Positions 9,618 to 20,000 of a stretch of 22,652 nucleotides of DNA are shown piece by piece. The DNA is from Auxenochlorella pyrenoidosa. Taxonomy: Eukaryota; Chlorophyta; Trebouxiophyceae; Chlorellales; Chlorellaceae. The translations under genes were made by a program, and so were the position numbers. The notes under the pieces are model-generated. The model had not been told where the DNA came from and searched no databases. It saw nothing but the letters and a program-made list of their open reading frames with translations. How positions within the stretch are numbered: position 1 is the first letter of the stretch; every line of letters starts with the position of its first letter. The DNA is taken from the NCBI GenBank assembly GCA_001430745.1, contig KQ481997.1, forward strand, positions 105,803-128,454. Direction: 5' to 3'.

Positions 9618-12600
9618 TCACTCCCCGACCTCGCGGCAGGCATAATTCCCGTCTGTGTCCATGCGGCAGACCAGGGGCCAGGGGCAGGTGGACCGACCCA
9701 CCCCCAGCAGCCGACAGGGCTCTCCCACAGACCGCTGCGCCGCGGCGGCTGCCCCGGAAGGCTCTGGAGACAGCGGCGGCTCCGGGCGCTGCGTGCCGAC
9801 CGCAGCAGCAACGGCGGCCCCAGCAATCTGCTTGACGATGCACACGCCTGCAGGAATAGCCAGGCCGGGTGCGGCGGGGCATGCATTTTGAGGATGGCCA
9901 GGTACCGTGGAGTGCATGCCCTGGATAAGCCGCACACCAGCCTCGCTGTCAAGCGCGCCCCTGCTGGCGCCAGCAGGCTGGCGCAAGCAATGGCAAGCCC
10001 GCCCGCCGAGCCGTCCGCCGAGCCAGGCACTCTGCGGCGGCCATCACACAGCAGCTCCCCTCGTGCTGCGCACGCTTCTTCCGGCAGCTGCCCCATTTCG
10101 CGCACCATTCTTTCTGGCAGATGCCCCCCGCCGCCCCCGTCCCCCCCCCCCCCCACACACAATGCATACCCTTCTTCTGGTCGCAGTCGTAATAAAAGTC
10201 AAATAAGCCGCGCTCGTCGTAATAAGTGTCCTGGGGGCAGTCGAAGAAGCTGGCGCTGCAGAGGGGGAAGATGACGGGGCGGCTTGCAAGCATGAGCACT
10301 GCTGCCGGCGGGAACGACTGCCGGAGGCCACTCTAAGTTGGCCCACAGGGGACAGCTGCCAGACGGCAGCAGCTGCAGCGCCAGCACATGCCAGACAACG
10401 GCAGCCGCAGCAGGAACGCATCCACCGGCGGTTGCTGCGGGGTGCACCCACCAGGTGCGGAAGACGCGCTGCGACTCTGGCAGCCGCCTGCCGTCTGCAG
10501 GGTTGACGTAGTCCAGGGTGCCCCCTCGGAAGAACTCGCTGGCACCATACTCAGCCTGCGCAGTGCAGCGCAGCACAGCGCAGCAGGTGGAGCGGGTCGC
10601 AGCGGGGCACAGCGGGGCGAGGCCGGCATGCAAGGGCTGGCTGGCTGGCTGGCTGGCTGGCTGGTGGGGAGGGGCAGGCTGGCAGGAAAGGTAGCAGGTG
10701 CCTGGGGCCAACCGGCTGTGCGAGACTCACGGTGAGGATGACAGCAAATTTGCCTGTTAGGGACTTGAGGTTGAAGGCGGCGGCGGCCTGCGGCAGCAGC
10801 GGGGCGCACGGAGCTGTGGGTGCCTCTCCAGAGCAGCTGCCAAGCAGAGCAGCTGCAACGCTCGTTAGGGCAGCTGCCAAGCAGGCAGCTGCATCGCCCG
10901 TTTCTGGGGCCCCACGTCACCACAGAACCTGCGGCCTACTGGCCCAAGAGCATCAGCAGGCCCTGAGGCGTGCGTTGCCGGCCGCACAGGCCGCCCACCG
11001 CGCCAGCCAGCCTCAGCCGAGCCTCGGCGGCCGCCCACGGCGCCAGCCGGGCCTCAGCCGGGCGTCGGCGGCACCTCACCGCTGTGCTGAGGCGCCAGGT
11101 GTCGTTGCCGCCGGGCAGGGTGCCAAACTCAAGCCGGACGGCGACAGAGGTGGAGGACCCCGGGGGGCCGCGTGTGCCAGCGCCGCGCACGTGCAGGGCG
11201 GTGACGATCTTCTTGTCCTTGTCGGCAACCTGCACCGAGCGGCAGCGGCGCGCATGGCAGCGACGTGTGCGCTCTCAGGGCGGGGTGGGTGTCCCCAGAC
11301 CATGCTGCGAGTCACGGCACCAATGGCTGCAGCCCGCTCCTAAGGCACGCAGGCAAGCATGGTGCGAGGCCCTGCGGCAGCCCCTTGCCCCTCTCTCAAT
11401 CATGCATGAACGAGTTGGAGAGGCCGCAGGCAGGCAGCGCCTTGCCCCAATCTGGAGCACGCATTTTATGAACAAAGAGGGTGCAGCACCCTCGAAGATT
11501 TAATCAAAGTTGATCCAAATTCCAACTTAATGCCAGAGGCAGCGCCCCCACCTTGATGTCTGGGAAGATGCGCTCCAGCACTTTGCCCAGGGCGGGGACC
11601 TGCCGGGAGGGAGGCAGAAGTCATCAACATGGGCAGGACACTTCAGGGACTTCTTCAGGCAGATCGGGCGGCTGGGTGCGCGCCCACGCTGCGCCCCGCA
11701 ACAAGCGAAACCACAGAGCGCGCGCACAGGCATGTAATGGCCGGCGCTCAGCTGGCCAGCAGCGGGTGCCCAGCTGCAGGGCCCGCACCCTGATGGGCCT
11801 GAAAGGTGTACTGTCCATGCGCAGGCAGGCAGGCGGGCAGGCGCACCGAGTAGGCCAGCTGCTGGGCAGGCACAGTCTGGCCGCCGGGCGCGGTGACCCA
11901 GAACGTGCAGTCGCTGGCCCGGCTGGTCATCTGCACCCTCCTGAAGTACATTGCCTTATTGTAGCGCGCCGCAGTCCTGCACACACACAGTGTGGAAGGT
12001 ATTTACGGCGGCGGCAGCAGCGGGGCGCGCAGGCAGCACGCAGCGGCCCGCTCGCATGGCAGGGGCCCACGACGGCTGCACACCGCCTGCAGGCCGCGGC
12101 GAGCGCAGGCGCATGGAGCATGCGCTCCCTGTGCGATTCCATCGGGCACAGCAGGGCGACCGGCCTGCCCCCGCACCTGAAGCTGAGCTGCAGCTTGCCC
12201 CACCCCTGGCTGCCCACCCCTGGCCGGCTTCCTCAATTCACGCGCAGGGGCGTAAACTTTCTTTCTATCAGCCTGTCCCACACCTGAAGCTGAGCTGCAG
12301 TTTGCCCCACAGCGTGATGTCGGGGGCCGTCGACATGCCCAGCGAGAGCGCAATGTGGTTGGCGTCGCGCACAAACACCCAGGCACGGCGCTGGGGGCCC
12401 AGGTCAAACGCCACGGTGCTGCGGCGCCGGGAGGGGGAGCACGGGCAACAGTTTTGTGAAGAGGTGGGAGGGGAGGGAGGGACAGCTACACACAGAGCTG
12501 GGGTGGCAGGCAGGCAGGGCGACGCCTGCGGGAACAGCGCTGCGCCAGCGGGGCAGCGCCCTCGCTGCGATGGCGAGGGGAGGTGCAAGTTGCACGCTTG

Positions 12601-15600
12601 GGGGGCGCGCTGCAGCACAGCAGCCGCGCCAGCCCTCAGCGCAGCACAGCGGCTGACAGCAGCCGCGCCGGCCCTTGCCACAGCGCAGCGCAGCGCTGCG
12701 GCACAACAACCTTGAACCTGCAAATCAGCCCCAAAGCAAGACAACCCAGGGAGCCCTCACCGCAGCACAATGACGTTGGCGCCCCACTGGTTGGACAGCG
12801 CCCCCTCCACGTACTGCGTGCCCTTCTTGGTGGTCTGTGCCAGGTACACCATCTCCTTCTTCTGGCCTGCAGGGGAGGGGCCGGGTCGATTGGACACATT
12901 GAGGAGCGGCTGGGGGGGCAAGCATGCGGGTAACGCTGCTGCCAAAGGGGCTGGCATTATGTGCGCGCGCGCATCTCCCCCCCCATCCCCCCCCCACCCC
13001 CCCCCAAGCTCTGCCGGCATTGGTAGTCTGTCTAACTGTGACAAAACCTGCAAAACAGAACTCTCCACCCCCATGCCAAGACCCCCCACCCGCCCACACA
13101 GAGCACTCAACTCCCCATGCCAACACCCACCCACCCGCCCGCCCCACCCACCCAGGTCTGTGAGAACCAGCGGGTCCTGGATGCTCCACACCGCCAGGGG
13201 GACCACCCCGTTTGGTGTCTGCCAATCCAGGGGCGCCACGTCCACGTACGGCGAATAGGCGAGCTTCTCCAGGCGCATGTTCAGGCGGGAGAAGGCGTCG
13301 GCGCCCCACTTGACCTGCAGGGTGGGGTGTGTGCATGTGCGTGTGTGGGTGTGCGTGTGTGTGTGTCCAGCCTCGCCACGCTCGTGTGCATGGGTGGTGG
13401 GCCGGTACAGTGCTGTCGTAGCGGATGGACTGACGGCGGACATGGTGGGGCAGGCGGGCCGCTGGCAGGGCGCCGGTCTAGTCACTGCGGCGCAAGCGTC
13501 CATTGCGAGCCGGCGAACTCAGTCCCGGCTGCTGGCAGACCAGCAAGCAGGCACCAGCGCTCCGGGGGGGACGCCCCAGCCGGCATCCCACGCATGCACC
13601 AGCCGGTGTCGCGGCTGTCAAGTGCTGCTGCACCAACCAACACTAAAGCACACAAGGACACACGCGCCTCGTGCACAGCGAATGCAACGCGCTGTTTGCA
13701 TTGTCAGCACACAGGCAGGCACGCGCCTCGTGAACAGCGAATGCAACGCGCTGTTTGCATTGTCAGCACACAAGCAGGCACGCGCCTCGTGCACAAGGAA
13801 GGTCGCCATGCGCTTGAACCCGATGTACAGCTTCTGCAGGTGAGAGAGCAGAGGGGGGAGGGAGAGGGAGAGATGTGACGGGGGCAGGGGAGGCGGGTGC
13901 GAGGAGAGGAGAGAGGGAGAGATGTGATGGGGGCAGGGGAGGCGGGTGCGAGGAGAGGAGAGGGGGAAAGGGGTGGTGGGAGCAGGGCAGGCGCCGCATG
14001 CCGGCGGGGCAGGGCGCCCAACAGGCGAGGGTGGGGTTCGGTGTGAGGGTGTGGGGGCGCAGGTGGGCTGGCAGGCCTGCAGGCGCGCCACCAAGCTTGC
14101 ACGCACACGCTGGGACAGATGCGCGCACGGCGGGTGCATGGAGGTGGTTGGCGAGGCCAAAGAGGGAGTGAGGGGCCCAAGGGCCCACCCACCGGCTCGC
14201 AGGGGTTTGTGGCGACGCAGACGCTCATGTGCGGCCCCAGCTTGGACCAATCGTAGCGGAACAGCTTGAGCCGTGGCAGCAGATTGAGCTGGCTCGTGGG
14301 GAGTGCAGACAGGCTGGCAAGGGGGGAAGGGTGCCCAGGGAGGCCCAACAAGAGTCGGTGAGAGTGTCAGATGCGCGCGGCGCAGGCGAATCACGTGCAA
14401 GTAGGCAGCGCGGCGAAGGTAGGCAGCGCAGCGAAGCGCGTGCACCCAGCACACACAGCGAGCGGGGCTGGGCGTGGCAGGCGGTTGGCCCACGCCGGGC
14501 GCGCCCCGCGCCGCTGTGTGCCAGGGGCAGCAGCAAGGAGCGTCTGTGTCGCGAGTTCTGTTGCGGGTGGGCAGGTTTTAAGCCCAAGCAACCAAGCAAC
14601 CAAGCAAGCAAGCAAGCAAGCAGCCAGCCAGCCAGCAAGCAAGCAAGGAGGCCCCACCCGGCACTCACTCGGAGAAAGCGCCATACACATAGGAGGCCAC
14701 CGTCGCTGCCTTGTCCTTGTAGTACCTTGGTACCGGCACCGCCTTGCAGGCCTCGAGCTTTTTGTAGTACCTCGACTTGGGCTGGTTAGCCATGGTCAAC
14801 ACCTGCGGGGTGGGCCAGGCGGGGCAGGCAAGCGGCATGGAAAGGGGCGCCGCCGGTGCTGGGCTCGCCGCTGCAGGCTCCAGGCAGGGCGGCAGCACAA
14901 GCACTGCTGGGCCAACCAAAAACGTCGTCCTGCACTTCCACGGCCCACGCGCCGTTCCAGGACCCCATTCCACCGGCGGTGAGGGCTCCCCCCTCCGTCC
15001 CCACACAGCGGCCCCGCCAACGGCCGCCACCCCGCTCACCGTGCTGTGCCTGATCACCGGCTCATAGCACTTGTAAATCTCCTCTGACACTGTGTTGAAC
15101 AACCTGGTATAAAGGGCCGTGGTCTTGGGGCAGCAGTGATCAGAAGGGTGGCCAGGCATCCAGGGGACAAGGCAAGGCGGGCGTGACATAGCTGAGAGCC
15201 ATCTCAGGCAGCTGACAGCGCTGATCGCTCCGCCTCGGCAGCGGTGCACTCGCTGCAGGGGGGGGCCGCCCAGCTGCGGCACACGGCGCTCACTCCTGGA
15301 TGATGTCGTTGATGGGCAGCAGCTTTTGAAAGTCGGTGGCGTTCCGCCCAGGCAGTTTTGCCTGCAGCGGCGGCGGCTGCAGCAGCGGCGGCTTCCACTG
15401 CGTGGTGAAGTACTCGGTCCAGTTGGGCATGACAAAGTCGGGCCGGTCGTTCAAGCAGGGGCAGTTGGGCAGCGCGTTGGGGCAATAGCCTGCACACAGA
15501 GCACCCCGGGGGGGGGGGCATAGGTGGAAGCAGCAGAGGACGTCAGCGGTCAGCCAGTGGCACCGCTGAAAGGATTGCAATCGAGCGAGTAGTCCATGGC

Positions 15601-15927
15601 AGTGCTCCTGCTCCTGCGGTCCATTCGGTATGCACCAAACTGAGGTGCGCATGCAGAAAGGTCGCGATGCGGGCATGCCCCGTACGCTGGCGGCGGAGGC
15701 TGGAAGCCTGCCGCCAGCGAGCCCCTTCCCAACGTCCCACTTCCAGCGGGCCGCTGCCCATCATTCTATTTGTGTTGGGTAACCGGGAGTGCAGCGCAAC
15801 GCCCGAGGCAACGCTGGCAGAGGCCGGGACCCACTTGCACGCCCGCGGCCCGCTCACCCCACGCAGCTCGCGGCATCGATACCGCCAAACCAAACGCCAA
15901 TACACACGCTAGTCGTGAGAAAATCAT
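9618..15927 (-). CDS. Unrecognised secreted protein, 16 exons, 610 aa
   Basis: Minus-strand exons: 15927-15858, 15489-15294, 15103-15040, 14802-14669, 14313-14193, 13833-13795, 13314-13152, 12866-12761, 12418-12284, 11976-11847, 11599-11552, 11229-11080, 10787-10731, 10555-10452, 10255-10170, 9847-9618 (TGA). All 15 phases match and the total is 1833 nt, which strongly supports the model. MIFSRLACVLAFGLAVS is a signal peptide with cleavage near AWG. The first mature part has clustered Cys (YCPNALPNCPC) and possible N-glycosylation sites (NWT, NAT). The middle (about 90-470) is mixed charged/aromatic, with blocks such as PRYYKDKAATVASYVYG, KLYIGFKRMATFL and SNQWGANVIVLR, and predicted strand-rich stretches. 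The C-terminal third has paired Cys (FFDCPQDTYY, FYYDCDQ), an Ala/Pro-rich spacer and a final four-Cys motif ending DGNYACREVGE. I see no catalytic signature, known domain or membrane helix. Function unknown. The least certain junctions are at 11847 and 10452. Confidence 0.78.
10635..10664. repeat. (GGCT)n tetranucleotide microsatellite
   Basis: About seven GGCT units in an intron of the 610-aa gene, between exons 10787-10731 and 10555-10452. Confidence 0.9.
10991..11070. repeat. 40-bp intronic tandem duplication
   Basis: Two imperfect copies of a 40-bp unit beginning CCGCCCACSGCGCCAGCC (S = C or G), ending at the donor region of exon 11229-11080 of the 610-aa gene. A further 15-bp block (GCAGCTGCCAAGCAG) is repeated at 10833 and 10870 in the same intron. 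Confidence 0.7.
12163..12310. repeat. Duplicated exon end plus 5' splice site in the 610-aa gene
   Basis: The 30 bp at 12281-12310 (the end of exon 12418-12284 and its donor) recur at 12174-12203 with one mismatch, and weaker identity extends about 10 bp further. On the minus strand both copies encode WGKLQLSF and are followed by CAG|GTG. The second copy is inside the intron, 107 nt past the real donor. Confidence 0.8.
12618..12669. repeat. 39-bp-period imperfect duplication in an intron
   Basis: CAGCAGCCGCGCC occurs at 12618-12630 and again at 12657-12669 within similar flanks, in the intron between exons 12866-12761 and 12418-12284. Confidence 0.6.
13662..13794. repeat. 59-bp tandem repeat (two full copies plus a partial) beginning exactly at a 5' splice site
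   Basis: On the minus strand, copies start at 13794 (GTGCACGAGGCGCGT), 13735 (GTTCACGAGGCGCGT) and 13676 (GTGCACGAGGCGCGT), an exact 59-bp period. The first copy begins with the proposed donor GT of exon 13833-13795, so the donor sequence is itself repeated downstream in the intron. Confidence 0.85.
13866..13963. repeat. 49-bp purine-rich tandem duplication
   Basis: Two near-identical copies of a G/A-rich unit containing GGAGAGATGTGAYGGGGGCA (Y = C/T), period 49, in the intron between exons 14313-14193 and 13833-13795 of the 610-aa gene. Confidence 0.8.
14543..14648 (+). repeat. Dispersed intronic element with (AAGC)n tail, copy 2
   Basis: Begins TCTGTGTCGCGAGTTCTG, continues TTGCGGGTGGG, then AAGCCCAAGCAACCAAGC, and runs into a long AAGC/CAGC microsatellite. 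It lies in the intron between exons 14802-14669 and 14313-14193 of the 610-aa gene, antisense to it. Confidence 0.6.
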
Positions 15928-17001
15928 GTTGTGGGGCCTGGGCCACGCAGCGAAGCGGGTTTCAACCGAGCGCGCAGTCGGGTTCGGCGCTGGGGCTTTC
16001 AGACAGTTATACAAGCATATGATTGCTCGACACGCGATATTTCGCAGCCAGGTCGCGGGACAGCTCGTTTTAGAACTTGAGTAGAAGCTGAGCTGGCGGC
16101 GGCGCCGAGCAGGCCCTAGCCGGGTTGGGGCCCCAGCCAGCCAGCAACTGGGGACCCCCTGTTACAACTGCTCTGCTGAGTGTGTTCATGTCATTGTACT
16201 TTCAATGTAAGGATGACTCCATGGGCAGCATGACTTGAGATTCCAGCATCAGCAAACTCGATCCTGGGTGACCACAGTGCCCAGGCTCGCTGTCCCGGTG
16301 TTCAAAAGGTTGCAATCATAGCACAGGTGCCGTTTAAGGTGATTCATGAGGCATGCAACTTCCTTCTATCGGTGTTCATCAGCGGGCCACTCTGCCGCCT
16401 GCCGAGCCAGTGCAACAACGTTTGAGTGCCTGCAGTATCTTGCCAGGGGCTGGGGTGGTGACCATGCCGCTGGCTGTCCTGCTGCCCTTTATGTTCATCA
16501 CGAGGCCAGAGGTGCAGTCCGCTCACAATGGTAAAACTGGATGCGACGCCAGCGTACATCTGCACCAATGCTGGCATTGCCATTTCTATGTGGGCCATGG
16601 TGCAATGTTGTTTGCAACTTAGCTATGCATACAGTACGCAGCGTACAAACGGCTGTCTTGCTGGAGCATGGTTGTTCTACAGCAGTACCATTGCTTGCCG
16701 CGCGTTCAACATGCATACGCGGGAGTGGGGAATTGCAGTCGACATGGTCCGATGTAATGGCCTGTGACTGCAGGACCCAGCTCTGGTTGTTGCCATGATT
16801 GTGACCAAAGCTGATGCTGATTCGGATAACTGAACCTCCAGGGCATCCAGCGTGCATAAGAGTGCAGATCACAGTTTGTGTGGGCAGTACCAGCTGCCAC
16901 TGTCTGCAACCCAGCACGCCCAGCAGCAGGGAGAAACGCGCTGTGTTTCCTGTGGCTTTCGTCTATCGCGGCGATATGGCATTCTGCCTGCCGTCTCCGC
17001 G
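15928..17001. promoter_or_regulatory. Divergent intergenic region between the 610-aa gene and the LRR gene
   Basis: About 1.07 kb separates the two opposed start codons and presumably carries both promoters. From about 16140 to 16920 the DNA is clearly less GC-rich than its surroundings. It has scattered short frames on both strands with no domain, no signal peptide in good context and no consistent splice sites. TGTAA occurs on the plus strand near 16205 and 16753. I cannot support a gene here. Confidence 0.5.
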
Positions 17002-20000
17002 ATGAAACGCAACCTTGCCTTCCCTCGGCTGCTGCTGCTGCCGCCGCTACTGCTGCTGCTCGCCGGTTGTGCTGCTCGTAATCAAACTGGCGGCATTAGT
17101 GAGTAGAAGGGGCTTCTCCGTGCGCTACAAAGCCCAGACTGCAGCGGGTTCCTTGCCTTCTGCACCTTGAGCTGCAACGCCTTGCGCAGAGCGCTGCAAT
17201 CATGGAGCACCGCCGGATCAGCAGTCCCGCAGCAGCCGGATAAGCGGGTCTGCCGCCGCAGTAGCAGTGCGCCCCTTCCTCGCGGCGCCAGCACGGCCGA
17301 AGCTGCCCTTGCGCGCCGCACCGCGCTGCTGCCCGCCCCTTGTTAGTGGCTCCGGGCTGTAAACCACTGGCTGGCTGTACTGCTGCCGTCCCGCCCTCGC
17401 AGCATCCAGCGAGGCAGAGGTCCGCGCCATACTGCTGGAGCAGCGCGGAGCCTTCAGTAACTGGGCGGCATTTGCGGGCGCCAACAACGTCAGCGGCTGG
17501 GATGCGGGCAGCGACATATGCAGCTGGACGGGCGTATGGTGCCATGATGGGCCAACGTTTACAAAGACATCGAGCTTCGGCATGTGAGGGCTCGGGGGCC
17601 TGGCAGCAGGGGCGTCATGCTGAGCGGGCACTCGTGTGTGGACAGGGTGCCTGGCTGGGATTGCGAGGCAACGGTTCAAAGCATGCTGCACAATAGCGAG
17701 CGGGGCTGTTTGGTGCTGACTGACTCACTCGCGGTGTGGATACGTCGTTCTGCATTTGCTCTGCATTGCGACGCCATGGCCCCAGTGCCCGGGCCCGCCA
17801 TGCATCGCCTGCCGCTCCGAGCGGTCGTACCCAGCTGCGCCACCATGCCACACACATTTCACGGCAAGCAGTGCCTCCCCTGCTGAGCATGTGCAGCTAT
17901 CTGAGCTGCCACGATGACGACCCAGACTCCTTCACCAAAATCGTCTCGGCAGACTGCGGCGCCGCCGCTGCGTGCAACCGCCGAGCGTGCTCCGAGCCGC
18001 GGCTGCAGGGGACGCTGGCCGACGGGCTGGCACGCATCGGGTGAGCTTCCCCGCTGGTCGGTGCAGCCCGCCGTGGAATTCTGGCTGCAGCACGGCTGCG
18101 CCGCATGCGAGAGCGCTGCGCCGAGGGGTGGGTCTGTGTCGCACATTCCGCTGCGGTTAGACAGCCCAAACAAGCAAGCAAGCAAGCAGTTGGTGTGCCG
18201 CCCAGGCGGGGGGGCTAATGTGCCAAGACCGCGGCCACGACTGAGGCGCCATGCTTGCCTGCCTGCCACCCGTGCAGCAACCTGCAAACTCTGGACCTGC
18301 ATGGTCAGCGGCTGACAGGTGCGGCCGTGCAGCCCTGCCTGCAGCTCTGCATGTCCAGGCTTCAGGGTTGTGGATGGCTAGGGCTACAGATGCATGGTCA
18401 GGGCTGCACCTCAGCATGGCCAGGACTGCAGGGCTGTAGATGGTTAAACGTGCCGATGAGCTGCACGCCCGGCCTGCTTCCCGCAGCTTCTCCGTCGCAC
18501 TAGCCAGCCGGCGCCCGCCTGTTGCCCGCCCACTGCCGCAGGCACGCTGCCACCCGCCTGGGCGTCTTTCCCCAACCTGATTTCCCTGTGAGCGCCCCAG
18601 CCCGCACCGCCTGGCCCGGGGCTCCCGCAGCAGGGGCGCGGGAGGGGAGCAGGCTCTGCTGGCACGCATGCAGCAGCGAGTGTGGCCCTGACAGTGCCCC
18701 AAGGCGGCCGTGGACGATCCCGCACACTTGCTGGCTTGGGGCACTGTCAGGGGAGGTAGGCACTCAGGGTGCCGTCTGCACATGGCTCGCTGCCTGTGCA
18801 GGGACCTCGGGCAAAACACGACCTGCCCCACCGGGGAGGCTGGCTGCCGCTTCCCGGGGCTCGGAGGGCCGCTCCCGCCGGCCTGGGCTGAGCTGGGAGC
18901 AATTGTCCTGTAAGTTTCGTCGGCCGCCGGCCAGGCTTGCTGCCCAATGCTGACCTAGTGCCCGCCGGGCTTGCCTTGCGCACGCGGCCGTGCCCAGCCA
19001 CAGCGTAGGCGGCACTGATGCAGCTCATGCAGGCTGCTTGGCGTGCTGTGCAGCAAAGCTCGACAGCGGGCCGGCTTGGCTGGCAGCACCCACGCCTGCT
19101 CCTAGTCACCTTGCTCCGGAACCCGTTTCGCCTGCTGGCCTGCAGGGTGCTGGGTCCCAACTCGCTCACCGGGCGCCTGCCGGCAGAGTGGGCTGCCCTG
19201 CCAAAGCTCAGCGCGCTGTGAGCTTGAAGCCGCTGCCTGAGCTTGCTGCCTGCTTGTGGCTGCTGCCTGGGCCTGCTACTTGGCTAGTAGGCAGCTGCCC
19301 AGCTCCATGCCTGATGCAGAGTGGTGCTTGGCGGTGCCGATGCTCAGCCCTCCGCAAAACGGCACGCTGCCTCACTACCCACCCCTCCCCGCCCTGCCCC
19401 GCCCCGCTCAATGGTCGAACAGCAACTTGAGTGCGGCGTTTGCCCCAGGTGCGGCGGCCACCGCAGCCACGCTGCCTGCCTGTGCTTCCGCTTGGCTGTG
19501 TCGCGAGTGCCTGCAGCCCGGCTCGTGCCGGCCCCAGGGCAGGCAACCCTGGAACAGGCGGGTGGGCGCTTCTGTGCTGTCACGTCCTCGGCGCGGGCCG
19601 CGAGCTGAAGGCTCCTTTTCAATGTGCTGCAGATGGCAGCGGGACCCGCACCATCCCAGAGGAGTGGCTGGCTCCAACAGCCCTCAACTACCTGTCGATA
19701 CTGGACCTCTCCTGGACCCAGCTGCAAGGTGCTGTTTTTGCTGTATTGTTTCTTTCTTTGCAAGACGTGGTTCCGTTGGCTAGCAGTCCGGCTGCTCAGG
19801 GCCCTCCTCTGTGGCGGGGCCGTCTCTGGCGCAGGGGTGACGGCAGCAGCGCAGCCAGTGCCGTTGGCTGCATGTTGCCCCATGCGCCTCGACGTTGCTG
19901 CGCTGCCTGCAACCCCCGATGCAGGGTCTCTCCCAACATGGCAGCTGCGACCAGAGGAAAGCAACCCCGCCCTCATTTCCGTGCTGTGAGCGTAGGCCGC

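Noticed and set aside
8963..10162. Long minus-strand open frame (399 codons)
   Set aside because: It overlaps the last exons of the 610-aa gene in another frame, begins in C-rich intron sequence and has no family features.
13662..13794. 59-bp repeats as a CRISPR array
   Set aside because: The copies are directly adjacent with no unique spacers, and they lie in a eukaryotic intron.
16353..16622. Small plus-strand frame (89 codons) with a short hydrophobic stretch, in the divergent intergenic region
   Set aside because: No splice support, no recognisable domain and competing frames on both strands; a TGTAA about 130 nt later is not enough evidence.
17002..17098. Lipobox-like LLAGC at the end of the LRR-protein signal peptide
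   Set aside because: The gene is spliced and eukaryotic and the protein has a membrane helix, so bacterial-style lipoprotein processing is not expected.
18299..18412. Partial copies of exon 18278-18318 (GCATGGTCAG-GGCTG) in the following intron
   Set aside because: The similarity is about 15-20 bp with an indel and no donor copy; too weak to call a duplicated exon.
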